Below, piece by piece: positions 34,946 to 42,445 of a DNA stretch of 42,445 nt (position 1 is its first letter; the number at the start of each line of letters is the position of its first letter). The stretch spans positions 1 through 42,445 of the forward strand of contig JALNXG010000030.1 in assembly GCA_023230485.1 (NCBI GenBank), written 5' to 3'. A program made the position numbers and the translations under genes. Source of the DNA: Melioribacteraceae bacterium. Lineage in GTDB: Bacteria; Bacteroidota; Ignavibacteria; Ignavibacteriales; Melioribacteraceae. Under the pieces are notes generated by a model, which had not been told where the DNA came from, ran no database searches, and saw nothing but the letters and a program-made list of their open reading frames with translations.

Positions 34946-37462
34946 TTATGGATATACTATAAAACCTACGGTCATTGACGTCAGATAATAAATGTTTGAC
35001 CAATCGGGCTTATCTAAAATTACTGAATAAACCTCTTTACCATTTGAATCATAATTTCTCTCTGAATAAGAAGCCGTAGATAAATTACTTTGTAATTTAG
35101 TACCGCTTTCACCAAAAACAATTGCCTTTGAAGTGCTTCCAATATAATGTAAACTATTCCCAGCAAAACTCCCTTCAATTACTTGCGATATATATCTTTG
35201 AGAATCCCACATTTCCCATTTAATTTTTTTATAAGTGGCGCTGTAAGATTTTACTGTTATTCCATCATCTGCCAAAGTAACAGTGTAATCAACAGTATAT
35301 TCAAATAGCTCCGAAGCAGTTCCTCCAATTTTTGCTTTAGCAGTAAATGTATTTCCGGACCAAGTGCCAAGTAATCCCTCTCTATTATTATCAATTGCAA
35401 ATTCGAAATAGTTATTCATGTTGCTTCCATCAACTTTCACATCCATAAAACCGCTGAGTTTGAATTGAACCAATGGAGCTTTATGAAGAAAATCAATTGC
35501 GCTAATTATAACGCTGCATTCAGCACTAGCAAGTTCAGAACTATTTTTATCCTTCAATACAACTTTTACTTTGAAAGAGCCCGGTTTTTTAAAAGAATAA
35601 TCGAATGAATCATTAGCTCGTTCAAATATTACAGAAGTATCAGAAGCAGACCAGAAATATTTTGCACCATCCGGAAGATTTCCGGCATAAACCGCTTTGA
35701 AAGTATAATTTTGATTTTGTTTACCATTTTCAATTTTTTCCGGTTCTATGGTAAGAGTATTAAATGCTATCTCAATTTCAATGGATTTGCTATCATTTGC
35801 AGAAGTATTAACAAGGAGGATATCTTTAAAATTCTTTTTAAGAAGTTCAATTTTAAGTTTATCACCTTCTTTAGGAATAGATTCAATAACCATTTTCTGA
35901 TTTTGATATTTATATAAAAATATTTTTATATCAGAAGGAAGAGTCTTTAAATCTATTAAGATTTCCTTAGCATCAGAATCGTTATTTCGTAGTTTTACGA
36001 TTCGAGCCGAAAGATGAGGCAGCGATTCAGAAATTGTCTTCTTGGGGGAAGCAATCGAAAGTGTCCCATCAATATTTGTCTTTGAATCGGGATTAAATGA
36101 CGAGCTCCAAGTAAGATTAAAACTTGTATTTTCTCTTTCATACAAATATTGGACGTAATCAAAAAATTCTTCACCAATTCCCTTTCCACCAAGGCTATTT
36201 ACGATATAATCATTTAGTAAAGTGCGATAATAAGAAACATTGGTGAATTCGCCCCCTAATTTTATTAGAGAAGCTATATTAGCTTTCTTTCCATCTCTGT
36301 AATTGGCGAGGTAATTTAGGAATCCACCCGCTATATACCAATTCGGATTAGAATTGCAGTCATCCCACGATTTTGAAATGCAGTAATGAAGCATATTACC
36401 ATAATTTGCTGAATTTTTCTTTGAAAAATTTTCTGATTCGTAAAAATTAAGAGTATTGCCCCATACCATTCTATCTGCCTGTGTAGCCGTAGCTTCAAGC
36501 CACCACATACCAATTCCACCTATATTAAACGCATAATAATAATCTTGAACGTAATGGAGAAATTCATGGGCAGCGGCAGCTTTTAGTAATTCAGGTATAG
36601 TTTGATTCGGAGTTTCGATATCAGGAGTTAATTTATTATTGATATAAACATTCCCTAAAACTGAGGCAAATTCTCCATCGCTTCCTTTAAGACTTCTTAC
36701 ATATACTGTAACTTTAGTCGTTGGCACTGTTAATCCATAACCTTCATATTTTTTATATGCTTCTTCGAGCCAGTGTGATAAGTCTTGTATATAAAGGGGA
36801 GTGTATGCTAAATCTCCAGTATTTGAATGCCAAGATTGCGCCTGCGAATTATATGTCGTGTTATCCATTACTTTATGATCAGCTTGATTAGTATAATAAA
36901 CTTGAAAATGATCACTAACCATTTTATGCTGATAACCGCTAGTAGAGAGAAATTCCCAAAAACCTACAGGCGTAAGATGGTTGGTTTTAAGAGTAACATT
37001 ATGATTAATAGAATCAACTGTTACGGACTTAAACTCGCTCCATGCTTTGAAGCTACTATTATAATATGCTGCACCTAGAAATTCTTTCTTATAATCTTTT
37101 TGCAAAACAGTGGGGTCATAATTAAGTGTGATTGAAATATCATTATTAAAATTAGTTCTCGAACTTAATTTCACTTCATATACTTTATGAATTGTATGAA
37201 GCTGGTCTGAAGGAAAATTAGAAACCAGAGCTTCTTCAACTGTTAATTTTGTTCCATTGGGGACAGTCCCACGTGGGATTTGCACTGTAACTTTACCGGG
37301 AATAGAAACTTGCACCTGTGAATCTTGATTATTAATTAGTGTATCAATAAGACTTTTGGTTGGTTTTTCCCCCGGAGGATCAACTATTACATCATCTTTT
37401 TTGCAATTTGTGATTATCAAAACAAGTATCGAAAAAAATAATAACTTGGCTATATTTTTCAT
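34946..37462 (-). CDS. Large lipoprotein with a HEXXH metalloprotease-like core and a PKD-like domain
   Basis: This is an 838-residue lipoprotein: the signal ends LVLIITNC with the lipid-attachment cysteine at 20, followed by KKDD. An N-terminal ZU5-like sandwich (about 45-165; VQVSIPGKVTVQIPRGTVP) precedes a region with HEFLH at 299-303 and a downstream glutamate at 323 (WWLEATA), i.e. HEXXH-x19-E as in gluzincin metalloproteases. A PKD-like domain lies near residues 565-650 (KYFWSASDTSVIF). The C-terminal 180 residues are beta-rich and unrecognised. It is probably a cell-surface zinc peptidase, judged from the motif alone. It lies 71 nt upstream of the CotH-type gene on the same strand, perhaps one unit, although that gene has its own promoter-like element. 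Confidence 0.75.
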   Translation of the reverse strand: MKNIAKLLFFSILVLIITNCKKDDVIVDPPGEKPTKSLIDTLINNQDSQVQVSIPGKVTVQIPRGTVPNGTKLTVEEALVSNFPSDQLHTIHKVYEVKLSSRTNFNNDISITLNYDPTVLQKDYKKEFLGAAYYNSSFKAWSEFKSVTVDSINHNVTLKTNHLTPVGFWEFLSTSGYQHKMVSDHFQVYYTNQADHKVMDNTTYNSQAQSWHSNTGDLAYTPLYIQDLSHWLEEAYKKYEGYGLTVPTTKVTVYVRSLKGSDGEFASVLGNVYINNKLTPDIETPNQTIPELLKAAAAHEFLHYVQDYYYAFNIGGIGMWWLEATATQADRMVWGNTLNFYESENFSKKNSANYGNMLHYCISKSWDDCNSNPNWYIAGGFLNYLANYRDGKKANIASLIKLGGEFTNVSYYRTLLNDYIVNSLGGKGIGEEFFDYVQYLYERENTSFNLTWSSSFNPDSKTNIDGTLSIASPKKTISESLPHLSARIVKLRNNDSDAKEILIDLKTLPSDIKIFLYKYQNQKMVIESIPKEGDKLKIELLKKNFKDILLVNTSANDSKSIEIEIAFNTLTIEPEKIENGKQNQNYTFKAVYAGNLPDGAKYFWSASDTSVIFERANDSFDYSFKKPGSFKVKVVLKDKNSSELASAECSVIISAIDFLHKAPLVQFKLSGFMDVKVDGSNMNNYFEFAIDNNREGLLGTWSGNTFTAKAKIGGTASELFEYTVDYTVTLADDGITVKSYSATYKKIKWEMWDSQRYISQVIEGSFAGNSLHYIGSTSKAIVFGESGTKLQSNLSTASYSERNYDSNGKEVYSVILDKPDWSNIYYLTSMTVGFIVYP

Positions 37463-37733
37463 TGCACACCCCTATATCTAGAATTAGGATAGAAAAGTCT
37501 AATTATATTTTTAAAATATTAATAAATCTCTCTTTATTCAATACTGAATTGTTAGTACAATAAAATAATGATACTAATCACTTTCTTCGCTTATACAAGT
37601 ATATTCTAAAACTTAAGTACCTATTCCTCTAGCATCAATCTCTTAGTTACAAGTATCATGTGCCCAAAAAACGCCACCCTCATTTTTTAGAAAAAATATT
37701 ATATTTGTTATAGTTCAATTCTCCGGAGATATA
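37463..37733. other. Divergent intergenic region, 271 bp
   Basis: This AT-rich region lies between the lipoprotein gene and the GH92 gene. No open frame of note. The only supported element is the TATATTTG box at 37700. Confidence 0.6.
37700..37707 (+). promoter_or_regulatory. Putative -7 element of the GH92 gene
   Basis: TATATTTG fits TAnnTTTG and lies 26 nt upstream of the ATG, about the same distance as in the lacI-type promoter at 40138. No clear -33 box. Confidence 0.5.
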
Positions 37734-40001
37734 ATGAAAAAATATTTTTTTCTACTACTGGTTTTTTTTGCCCCATCAATTTATTCACAGACAAATCTTA
37801 TCGACTATGCGAATACTTTAATCGGTTCTGATTCAGAGTATAAATTCTCAAATGGGAATACATATCCGGCATTGGCTCTTCCTTGGGGTATGAATTTCTG
37901 GACTCCCCAAACCGCTAATATGGGTAACGGTTGGCAGTATGCTTATGATGCTTATAAAATAAAGGGTTTCAAACAAACTCACCAACCCTCTCCTTGGATA
38001 AATGATTATGGTGCTTTTTCAATTATGCCAGTTGCGGGTGAACTAAAATATAAACAAGAGGAAAGAGAATCATGGTTTTCGCATAAAAGAGAGATTGCTA
38101 AACCATATTATTATCAAGTCTATCTTGCTGATTATGATACTTGGCTTGAAATGACCCCCACAGAAAGAGCTGTTCAATATAAAATCGACTATCCGGCAGG
38201 AAGAAATTCATATTTAGTTTTAGATGCGTTTTTCAAAAATTCATTTGTAAAAATAATTCCTGAAGAAAATAAAATAATCGGTTACTGTCGCAACAATTCA
38301 GGTGGTGTACCGGAGAATTTCCATAATTATTTTATAGCAGAGTTTGATAGTCCCTTTGAGGAAGTTTTTACTTGGGATAGCACAGGTATCTATAAAAATT
38401 CTTATGAAAGAAAAGATAAGCATGTCGGGGCTGTTGTAAAATTTAAGGGATTAGATAAAAAAATAATAAATATTAAAATTGCATCTTCGTTTATAAGTCC
38501 TGAACAAGCTCAATTAAATTTAGATAGAGAAATTGGAAATAACAGTTTTGAGCAGACAAAACAAAAAGCGTTCGATATCTGGAATAAAGAATTTAATAAG
38601 ATAAAAGTGGAAGGTGGAACTGAAGCTGAATATATTAATTTTTATTCTGCATTTTATCGTACACTTCTTTTCCCAAGAAAATTTTATGAAATAAATAAAG
38701 ATAACGAAGTAGTTCATTATAGCCCTTATAATGGGGATGTTCTGCCCGGATATATGTTTACTGATAATGGTTTCTGGGATACGTTCAGAGCTGTATTCCC
38801 ATTTATTACTTTGATGTATCCTGAGCACAACAGTCAAATAATGCAGGGACTAGTGAATACATATAATGAAAGTGGATGGCTTCCGGAATGGGCTTCGCCG
38901 GGTCATCGTGATTGTATGATCGGTTCTAACTCCGCTTCATTGATCGGAGATTCTTATTTGAAAGGTATCCGTGGCTATGATATAAATACCTTGTATGATG
39001 CAATTACTAAAAATGCCGATAATGAAGGACCGCTTAGTTCAGTAGGAAGACTAGGTGCTGAATATTATAATACATTAGGCTACATTCCTTATGATGTAAA
39101 AATTGATGAAAACGCTGCGAGAACATTAGAATATAGTTATGCAGATTTTGTGATATGGCGTTTAGCAAAAGAATTGAACCGTCCTCAAAAAGAGATTGAT
39201 CTATTTGCTAAGCGTGCGCTCAATTATGAGAATGTATTCGATAAGAATATCAATTTTATGAGAGGGAGAAATAAAGATGGTTCTTTTCAAAGTCCTTTTA
39301 GAGCTGATAAATGGGGAGATGCTTTCACTGAAGGATGCTCGTGGCATTGGACTTGGTGTGTTTTTCATGATCCGAAAGGATTGAGTAATCTTATGGGCGG
39401 CGACCAGAATTTTTTAGAAAAATTAGATTCTGTTTTTATTGCTTCACCTACTTTTGATTTTTCTTATTACGGAGTTCAAATACATGAGATCACTGAAATG
39501 CTTGTAGCTGGAATGGGTCAGTATGCTCACGGTAATCAACCCATTCAACATGCAATCTATCTATATAATTATGTAGGTGCACCTTGGAAAGCTCAACAAA
39601 AATTAAGAGAAGTAATGAACTTAATGTATAAACCAACACCCGATGGTCTTTGCGGTGATGAAGATAACGGACAGACTTCTGCTTGGTATGTTTTCTCGGC
39701 ACTTGGATTTTATCCAGTTGCACCAGGAACTAATGAATATGTATTTGGCTCTCTATTATTCAAAAAGGCAACCCTACAATTAGAAAATGGAAAACAATTC
39801 GTTATCAATGCCGAAAACAATTCCAGCAAAAATATTTATACAGATAAAATGTTTTTGAACGGAAAAGATTACTCAAAAACTTTTATTACACACGAAGAGA
39901 TTTTAAGGGGAGGAACTCTTAATATAAAAATGAGTTCAAAGCCAAACTTGGAAAGAGGAAATGAACAAAAAGATCGTCCTTATTCATATTCAACGAAATA
40001 G
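37734..40001 (+). CDS. Glycoside hydrolase family 92 alpha-mannosidase
   Basis: GH92 enzymes are calcium-dependent inverting exo-alpha-mannosidases that act mainly on alpha-1,2-, 1,3- or 1,6-linked mannose of glycans. The 755-residue protein has a signal peptide (1-18, IYSQ), an N-terminal beta-sandwich (about 20-255) and an (alpha/alpha)6 barrel. Conserved motifs are GYMFTDNGFWDTFRAVFPF, SGWLPEWASPGHRDCMIGSNS, FTEGCSWHWTW with the likely general acid E533, and CGDEDNGQTSAW with D642/D644 as likely base residues. Length and order are standard. It acts in the periplasm or at the cell surface. CTCCGGAG-type sequence just upstream may be the ribosome site. It is a single-gene unit ended by the hairpin at 40036. 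Confidence 0.93.
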   Translation: MKKYFFLLLVFFAPSIYSQTNLIDYANTLIGSDSEYKFSNGNTYPALALPWGMNFWTPQTANMGNGWQYAYDAYKIKGFKQTHQPSPWINDYGAFSIMPVAGELKYKQEERESWFSHKREIAKPYYYQVYLADYDTWLEMTPTERAVQYKIDYPAGRNSYLVLDAFFKNSFVKIIPEENKIIGYCRNNSGGVPENFHNYFIAEFDSPFEEVFTWDSTGIYKNSYERKDKHVGAVVKFKGLDKKIINIKIASSFISPEQAQLNLDREIGNNSFEQTKQKAFDIWNKEFNKIKVEGGTEAEYINFYSAFYRTLLFPRKFYEINKDNEVVHYSPYNGDVLPGYMFTDNGFWDTFRAVFPFITLMYPEHNSQIMQGLVNTYNESGWLPEWASPGHRDCMIGSNSASLIGDSYLKGIRGYDINTLYDAITKNADNEGPLSSVGRLGAEYYNTLGYIPYDVKIDENAARTLEYSYADFVIWRLAKELNRPQKEIDLFAKRALNYENVFDKNINFMRGRNKDGSFQSPFRADKWGDAFTEGCSWHWTWCVFHDPKGLSNLMGGDQNFLEKLDSVFIASPTFDFSYYGVQIHEITEMLVAGMGQYAHGNQPIQHAIYLYNYVGAPWKAQQKLREVMNLMYKPTPDGLCGDEDNGQTSAWYVFSALGFYPVAPGTNEYVFGSLLFKKATLQLENGKQFVINAENNSSKNIYTDKMFLNGKDYSKTFITHEEILRGGTLNIKMSSKPNLERGNEQKDRPYSYSTK

Positions 40002-40015
40002 ATTAATCGTTTAAC
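40002..40015. promoter_or_regulatory. Second LacI-type operator-like site
   Basis: ATTAATCGTTTAAC matches the palindrome at 40151 (GTTAAACGTTTAAC) at 12 of 14 positions and shares its central CG. It lies directly after the GH92 stop codon, with centres 149 bp apart, suitable for repression by DNA looping. Confidence 0.5.
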
Positions 40016-40035
40016 TAAATCCGTGCCAATCTCAG

Positions 40036-40088
40036 ACCTTTGATTTTAAGCCTAAATTACTAATATAGCTTAAAATCAGAGGTTATTT
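40036..40088 (+). terminator. Intrinsic terminator after the GH92 gene
   Basis: ACCTTTGATTTTAAGC (40036-40051) pairs with GCTTAAAATCAGAGGT (40068-40083) over 16 bp with one G-T wobble and a 16-nt loop, followed by a T-rich stretch (TATTTTTATTTTTAT). Confidence 0.75.
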
Positions 40089-40114
40089 TTATTTTTATCC
40101 TATTACGAATTAGC

Positions 40115-40145
40115 TTGACAAGAAGTAAAAGAGTTTTTATCTTTG
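40115..40145 (+). promoter_or_regulatory. Promoter of the LacI-family regulator operon
   Basis: TTGACA (40115-40120) and TATCTTTG (40138-40145) are separated by 17 nt. The -7 box fits TAnnTTTG, and the likely transcription start falls on the operator at 40151. This is the clearest promoter in the window. Confidence 0.75.
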
Positions 40146-40150
40146 GCTTA

Positions 40151-40164
40151 GTTAAACGTTTAAC
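40151..40164. promoter_or_regulatory. LacI-family operator, autoregulatory
   Basis: GTTAAACGTTTAAC is a perfect 14-bp palindrome with the central CG typical of LacI-family sites. It begins 5 nt after the -7 box and ends 9 nt before the regulator's ATG, where a bound repressor would block initiation. Confidence 0.8.
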
Positions 40165-40173
40165 CTAAAAACT

Positions 40174-41196
40174 ATGTCACCAACAATTAAAGATGTAGCG
40201 AAAAGAGCGGGAGTATCGATAGCCACTGTTTCCTTAGTCATTCAGAATCATGCACGAATTACAACCGCAACGAAGACGAAAGTTCAGAAGGCAATTAAAG
40301 AACTTAACTACCATCCTTCACGTTCTGCAAAAGGATTGGCTACTAAAACTACAGGCAATATTGGATTCATTCTCACCGACGATCACTTTCTTCAAACTGA
40401 ACCATTCTATACAAAAATATTTCTAGGTACTGAATTAGGCACTAGAGGAACTAACTATTATGTTCTACTTGCTACTATTGCCCGTGATTTTAATAGTAAA
40501 GATGATCTACCCAGATTTATTCTTGAAAGAAGTGTAGATGGAATTATTGTTGCAGGGAAAGCAACTCAGGATTTTATCGAAAGAATTGAAAAATTAGATA
40601 TTCCGATTGTATTTATTGATTATTATCCAACTACAGGAAATTTCTTTACAGTATTAATAGATAATACTAACGGTGGTTATGTAGCTACAAAGCATTTAAT
40701 TGATCTAGGTCATAAAGAAATAGGTTTTATCGGAGGCGATATACCGCACCCAAGTATTTACGATCGTTTTGCAGGATACAAACAAGCATTAGAAAGTAAT
40801 GGAATTAAATTCAATAAGAAGAATTGTATTGTTGATGAAGATGATCCTTCACGACCTAATGGATATAACGCCGCAAAAAAAATATTAACTCAAAACAAAA
40901 AAATAACTGCAATCTTTGCCTGCAACGATGCAATGGCAATTGGCGTAATGCAATACTGCACAGATAACGGAATTAAAATACCCAATGATATTTCACTAAT
41001 CGGCTTTGATGATGTGGAAGCAGATATACTATTGAACCCTCCGCTTACTACAATCAAAGTTCCAAAATTCGAGCTGGGAACTGAAGCAATTCACTTAATA
41101 GAAAATGTAATCAGAGATAAATCTTACAATAATAAAAAGAAGATACTTGTTCCGATAGAATTAATTATTAGAAACTCAACAAAAGAATTAAAATGA
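40174..41196 (+). CDS. LacI-family transcriptional regulator
   Basis: The 340-residue regulator has an N-terminal helix-turn-helix (TIKDVAKRAGVSIATVSLVIQN, residues 3-24), the hinge helix region NYHPSRSAKGLATKTT, and a periplasmic-binding-protein-like sensor domain (about 62-335; FGDDVE-type IGFDDVEADI near 275) that would bind a sugar or derivative. It is preceded by a good promoter and a perfect palindromic operator and so probably represses itself together with the alcohol dehydrogenase and secreted protein that follow with 4-nt overlaps. The second operator-like site lies just after the GH92 gene. The effector is unknown. Confidence 0.93.
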   Translation: MSPTIKDVAKRAGVSIATVSLVIQNHARITTATKTKVQKAIKELNYHPSRSAKGLATKTTGNIGFILTDDHFLQTEPFYTKIFLGTELGTRGTNYYVLLATIARDFNSKDDLPRFILERSVDGIIVAGKATQDFIERIEKLDIPIVFIDYYPTTGNFFTVLIDNTNGGYVATKHLIDLGHKEIGFIGGDIPHPSIYDRFAGYKQALESNGIKFNKKNCIVDEDDPSRPNGYNAAKKILTQNKKITAIFACNDAMAIGVMQYCTDNGIKIPNDISLIGFDDVEADILLNPPLTTIKVPKFELGTEAIHLIENVIRDKSYNNKKKILVPIELIIRNSTKELK

Positions 41197-42221
41197 AATC
41201 AGTAGTATTTAGAGATATTGAAAATTTAGAAATATCTGAAGCAAAATTGCGCAGTCTGAATGATAATGAGTTAATTATCGAGGTTGCAAATTGTGGAGTA
41301 TGCGGAACTGATTTTCATATCTATAACGGGCACTCGCAGGCAAAACAGAATACAATTCTTGGTCATGAATTTGTAGGTACTATTATAGCAAAAGGTATGA
41401 ATTGTAATGGATTTGAAATTAATGACAATATAGCCGTTGATCCAAATATATATTGCGGTAAATGCGATTTCTGCAAAGAAGGAAAAGTTCAATTTTGTGA
41501 AGAGCATAAAGCTCTCGGTGTAACTGAGGATGGGGGATTTGCAGAGTATGCAATAGTACCCGTTTCGCAAGCATACAAACTTCCAAAGGAATTTCCTTTG
41601 TCGGATGCCGCATTTGCTGAACCATTATCATGTTGCATAAGAGGAATTGACCAAGCTGAAATTAAGCATGGTGATTCAGTTGTAATTGTCGGTGGAGGAA
41701 CAATTGGTCTTTTAATGCTTCAATTAGCGCGATTAGCAGGAGCTTCAAAAACAATCGTTATTGAACCGAATGAAACAAAACACATTTATGCACAGGAGCT
41801 TGGAGTTGATTTAGTATTGTCTTCGGATAAGTCAAATTTATTGTATGATTTAAAAAAGATAACGCACGGAGGTGCTGATAAGGTGATAGAGTGTGTTGGG
41901 AGTGCTGATGCAGTTTCTTTATCGCTACAAATAATTAAGCGTGGAGGAACTGTTGTTATTTTTGGCTTAGCTCCTGAAGGGCAATCTATCCAATTAAATC
42001 TTCAAGAAGCTTTTAAAAAAGAACTAACAATTAAAACATCCTTTCTTAATCCATTTACCTTCGGTAGGGCAATAGAATTATTAGTAAATAGAAAGGTAGT
42101 GGTTGATACTATTCCTATTACAGAGATAGATTTTGATTCATTTAAAGAGATTTTTTCTACAACCTATAAACGTAATACTCTTAAATATCAATTTACAAAT
42201 AAACTAAAGGAGACCTTATGA
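41193..42221 (+). CDS. Zinc-dependent medium-chain alcohol/polyol dehydrogenase
   Basis: This is a 342-residue cytosolic NAD(P)-dependent dehydrogenase of the sorbitol/threonine dehydrogenase branch. Catalytic zinc ligands are likely C37 (CGVCGTD) and H58-E59 (GHEF). The structural zinc site has four cysteines: C88, C91, C94 and C102. The coenzyme-binding motif is VIVGGGTIGLL near residue 165. It overlaps the LacI gene by 4 nt (ATGA) and the next gene by 4 nt, so it is translationally coupled to both and shares their control. The substrate is probably the polyol or sugar sensed by the regulator; this is inferred. Confidence 0.92.
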   Translation: MKSVVFRDIENLEISEAKLRSLNDNELIIEVANCGVCGTDFHIYNGHSQAKQNTILGHEFVGTIIAKGMNCNGFEINDNIAVDPNIYCGKCDFCKEGKVQFCEEHKALGVTEDGGFAEYAIVPVSQAYKLPKEFPLSDAAFAEPLSCCIRGIDQAEIKHGDSVVIVGGGTIGLLMLQLARLAGASKTIVIEPNETKHIYAQELGVDLVLSSDKSNLLYDLKKITHGGADKVIECVGSADAVSLSLQIIKRGGTVVIFGLAPEGQSIQLNLQEAFKKELTIKTSFLNPFTFGRAIELLVNRKVVVDTIPITEIDFDSFKEIFSTTYKRNTLKYQFTNKLKETL

Positions 42222-42445
42222 GGACTCAACTAACAGATATTAGATGGCGTTTCTGGCTAATAATACTTATGATGATAGCCGGAGTAACAATTTCAAACGC
42301 TCAACAAGGTGTAAATATTGTTGGCAGTTTTGAACAAGAATTACCATCGTATTGGATGAAAGGCAATGAGCCGGCGGGAGCAACATTGAGCTGGGCAACT
42401 GATCAATCAAAATCGATGGGCAGAAGCTTAAAGATCGAGAAGACA
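42218..42445 (+). CDS. Secreted protein, partial (C-terminus beyond the right edge)
   Basis: This reading frame starts at ATG 42218, overlaps the dehydrogenase stop by 4 nt, and is preceded by a near-ideal AAAGGAG. It stays open for 76 codons to the end of the window. It begins with a signal peptide (about residues 1-29: WRFWLIILMMIAG, then ISNAQ) followed by GVNIVGSFEQELPSYWMKGN, which looks like the start of a carbohydrate-binding or other beta-sandwich domain of a large secreted protein. The family cannot be settled from this fragment. As third gene of the LacI operon it is probably a surface or secreted component for the same substrate. Confidence 0.8.
   Translation, partial: MRTQLTDIRWRFWLIILMMIAGVTISNAQQGVNIVGSFEQELPSYWMKGNEPAGATLSWATDQSKSMGRSLKIEKT

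Noticed and set aside
1..42445. tRNA, rRNA, CRISPR, IS or prophage elements
   Set aside because: No cloverleaf ending in CCA, regular repeat-spacer array, transposase, integrase or phage protein was seen.

Overview
The window is AT-rich bacterial DNA from a member of the Bacteroidetes/Chlorobi/Ignavibacteria group. The evidence is a SusC/SusD pair, a CotH-type secreted protein with a type A T9SS C-terminal sorting domain carrying the NYPNPFNP motif typical of Ignavibacteria-like genomes, and recurring TAnnTTTG promoter elements ahead of several genes. The lifestyle looks like that of a saccharolytic organism that also respires and meets nitric oxide. Placement in Ignavibacteriota is inference from these signatures.

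Region 1-5.7 kb. A long open frame on the minus strand runs off the left edge (789 codons present). It is recognised as the PPi-dependent type of PEP carboxykinase. Divergent from it is a two-gene nitric oxide defence operon: an RIC-family iron-sulfur repair protein and a quinol-dependent NO reductase. A strong bidirectional terminator follows.

Region 5.7-18.2 kb is the most interesting part. Two divergent operons share a 115-bp intergenic region with a perfect 16-bp palindrome. The leftward operon encodes an MFS importer (NupG-like), a cytosolic Gfo/Idh/MocA oxidoreductase, and a secreted fusion of a xylose-isomerase-like TIM barrel with a DUF1080 (3-keto-disaccharide hydrolase family) domain. 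The rightward operon encodes two Tat-exported Gfo/Idh/MocA oxidoreductases, a membrane-anchored seven-haem cytochrome c, a four-helix putative cytochrome b subunit, a secreted discoidin-like domain protein, an Agl23-like membrane protein and an ApbE flavin transferase. My reading is a periplasmic pathway that oxidises glycosides at C3, cleaves the 3-keto product, imports the keto-sugar and reduces it in the cytosol. The cytochromes would carry the periplasmic electrons to the quinone pool. That electron-transfer link appears to be undescribed and is a hypothesis.

Region 18.2-26 kb holds a family 2 glycosyltransferase, a secreted DUF5060 glycoside hydrolase, a UbiA-type polyprenyl-phosphate phosphoribosyltransferase, galactokinase, a 7TM sensor histidine kinase without a canonical start codon for its first helix, and an RlmL-like rRNA methyltransferase.

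Region 26-32.8 kb is a SusD/SusC glycan uptake pair, a small membrane protein, and a LytS/LytTR two-component system whose response regulator carries a one-base frameshift. Region 33-37.5 kb has two secreted proteins on the minus strand: a CotH-kinase protein with a T9SS tail and a HEXXH lipoprotein. Region 37.7 kb to the end has a GH92 alpha-mannosidase, then a LacI regulator with a clear promoter and operator, a zinc alcohol dehydrogenase and the start of a secreted protein, the last three overlapping by 4 nt each. No tRNA, rRNA, CRISPR array, IS element or phage gene was seen.
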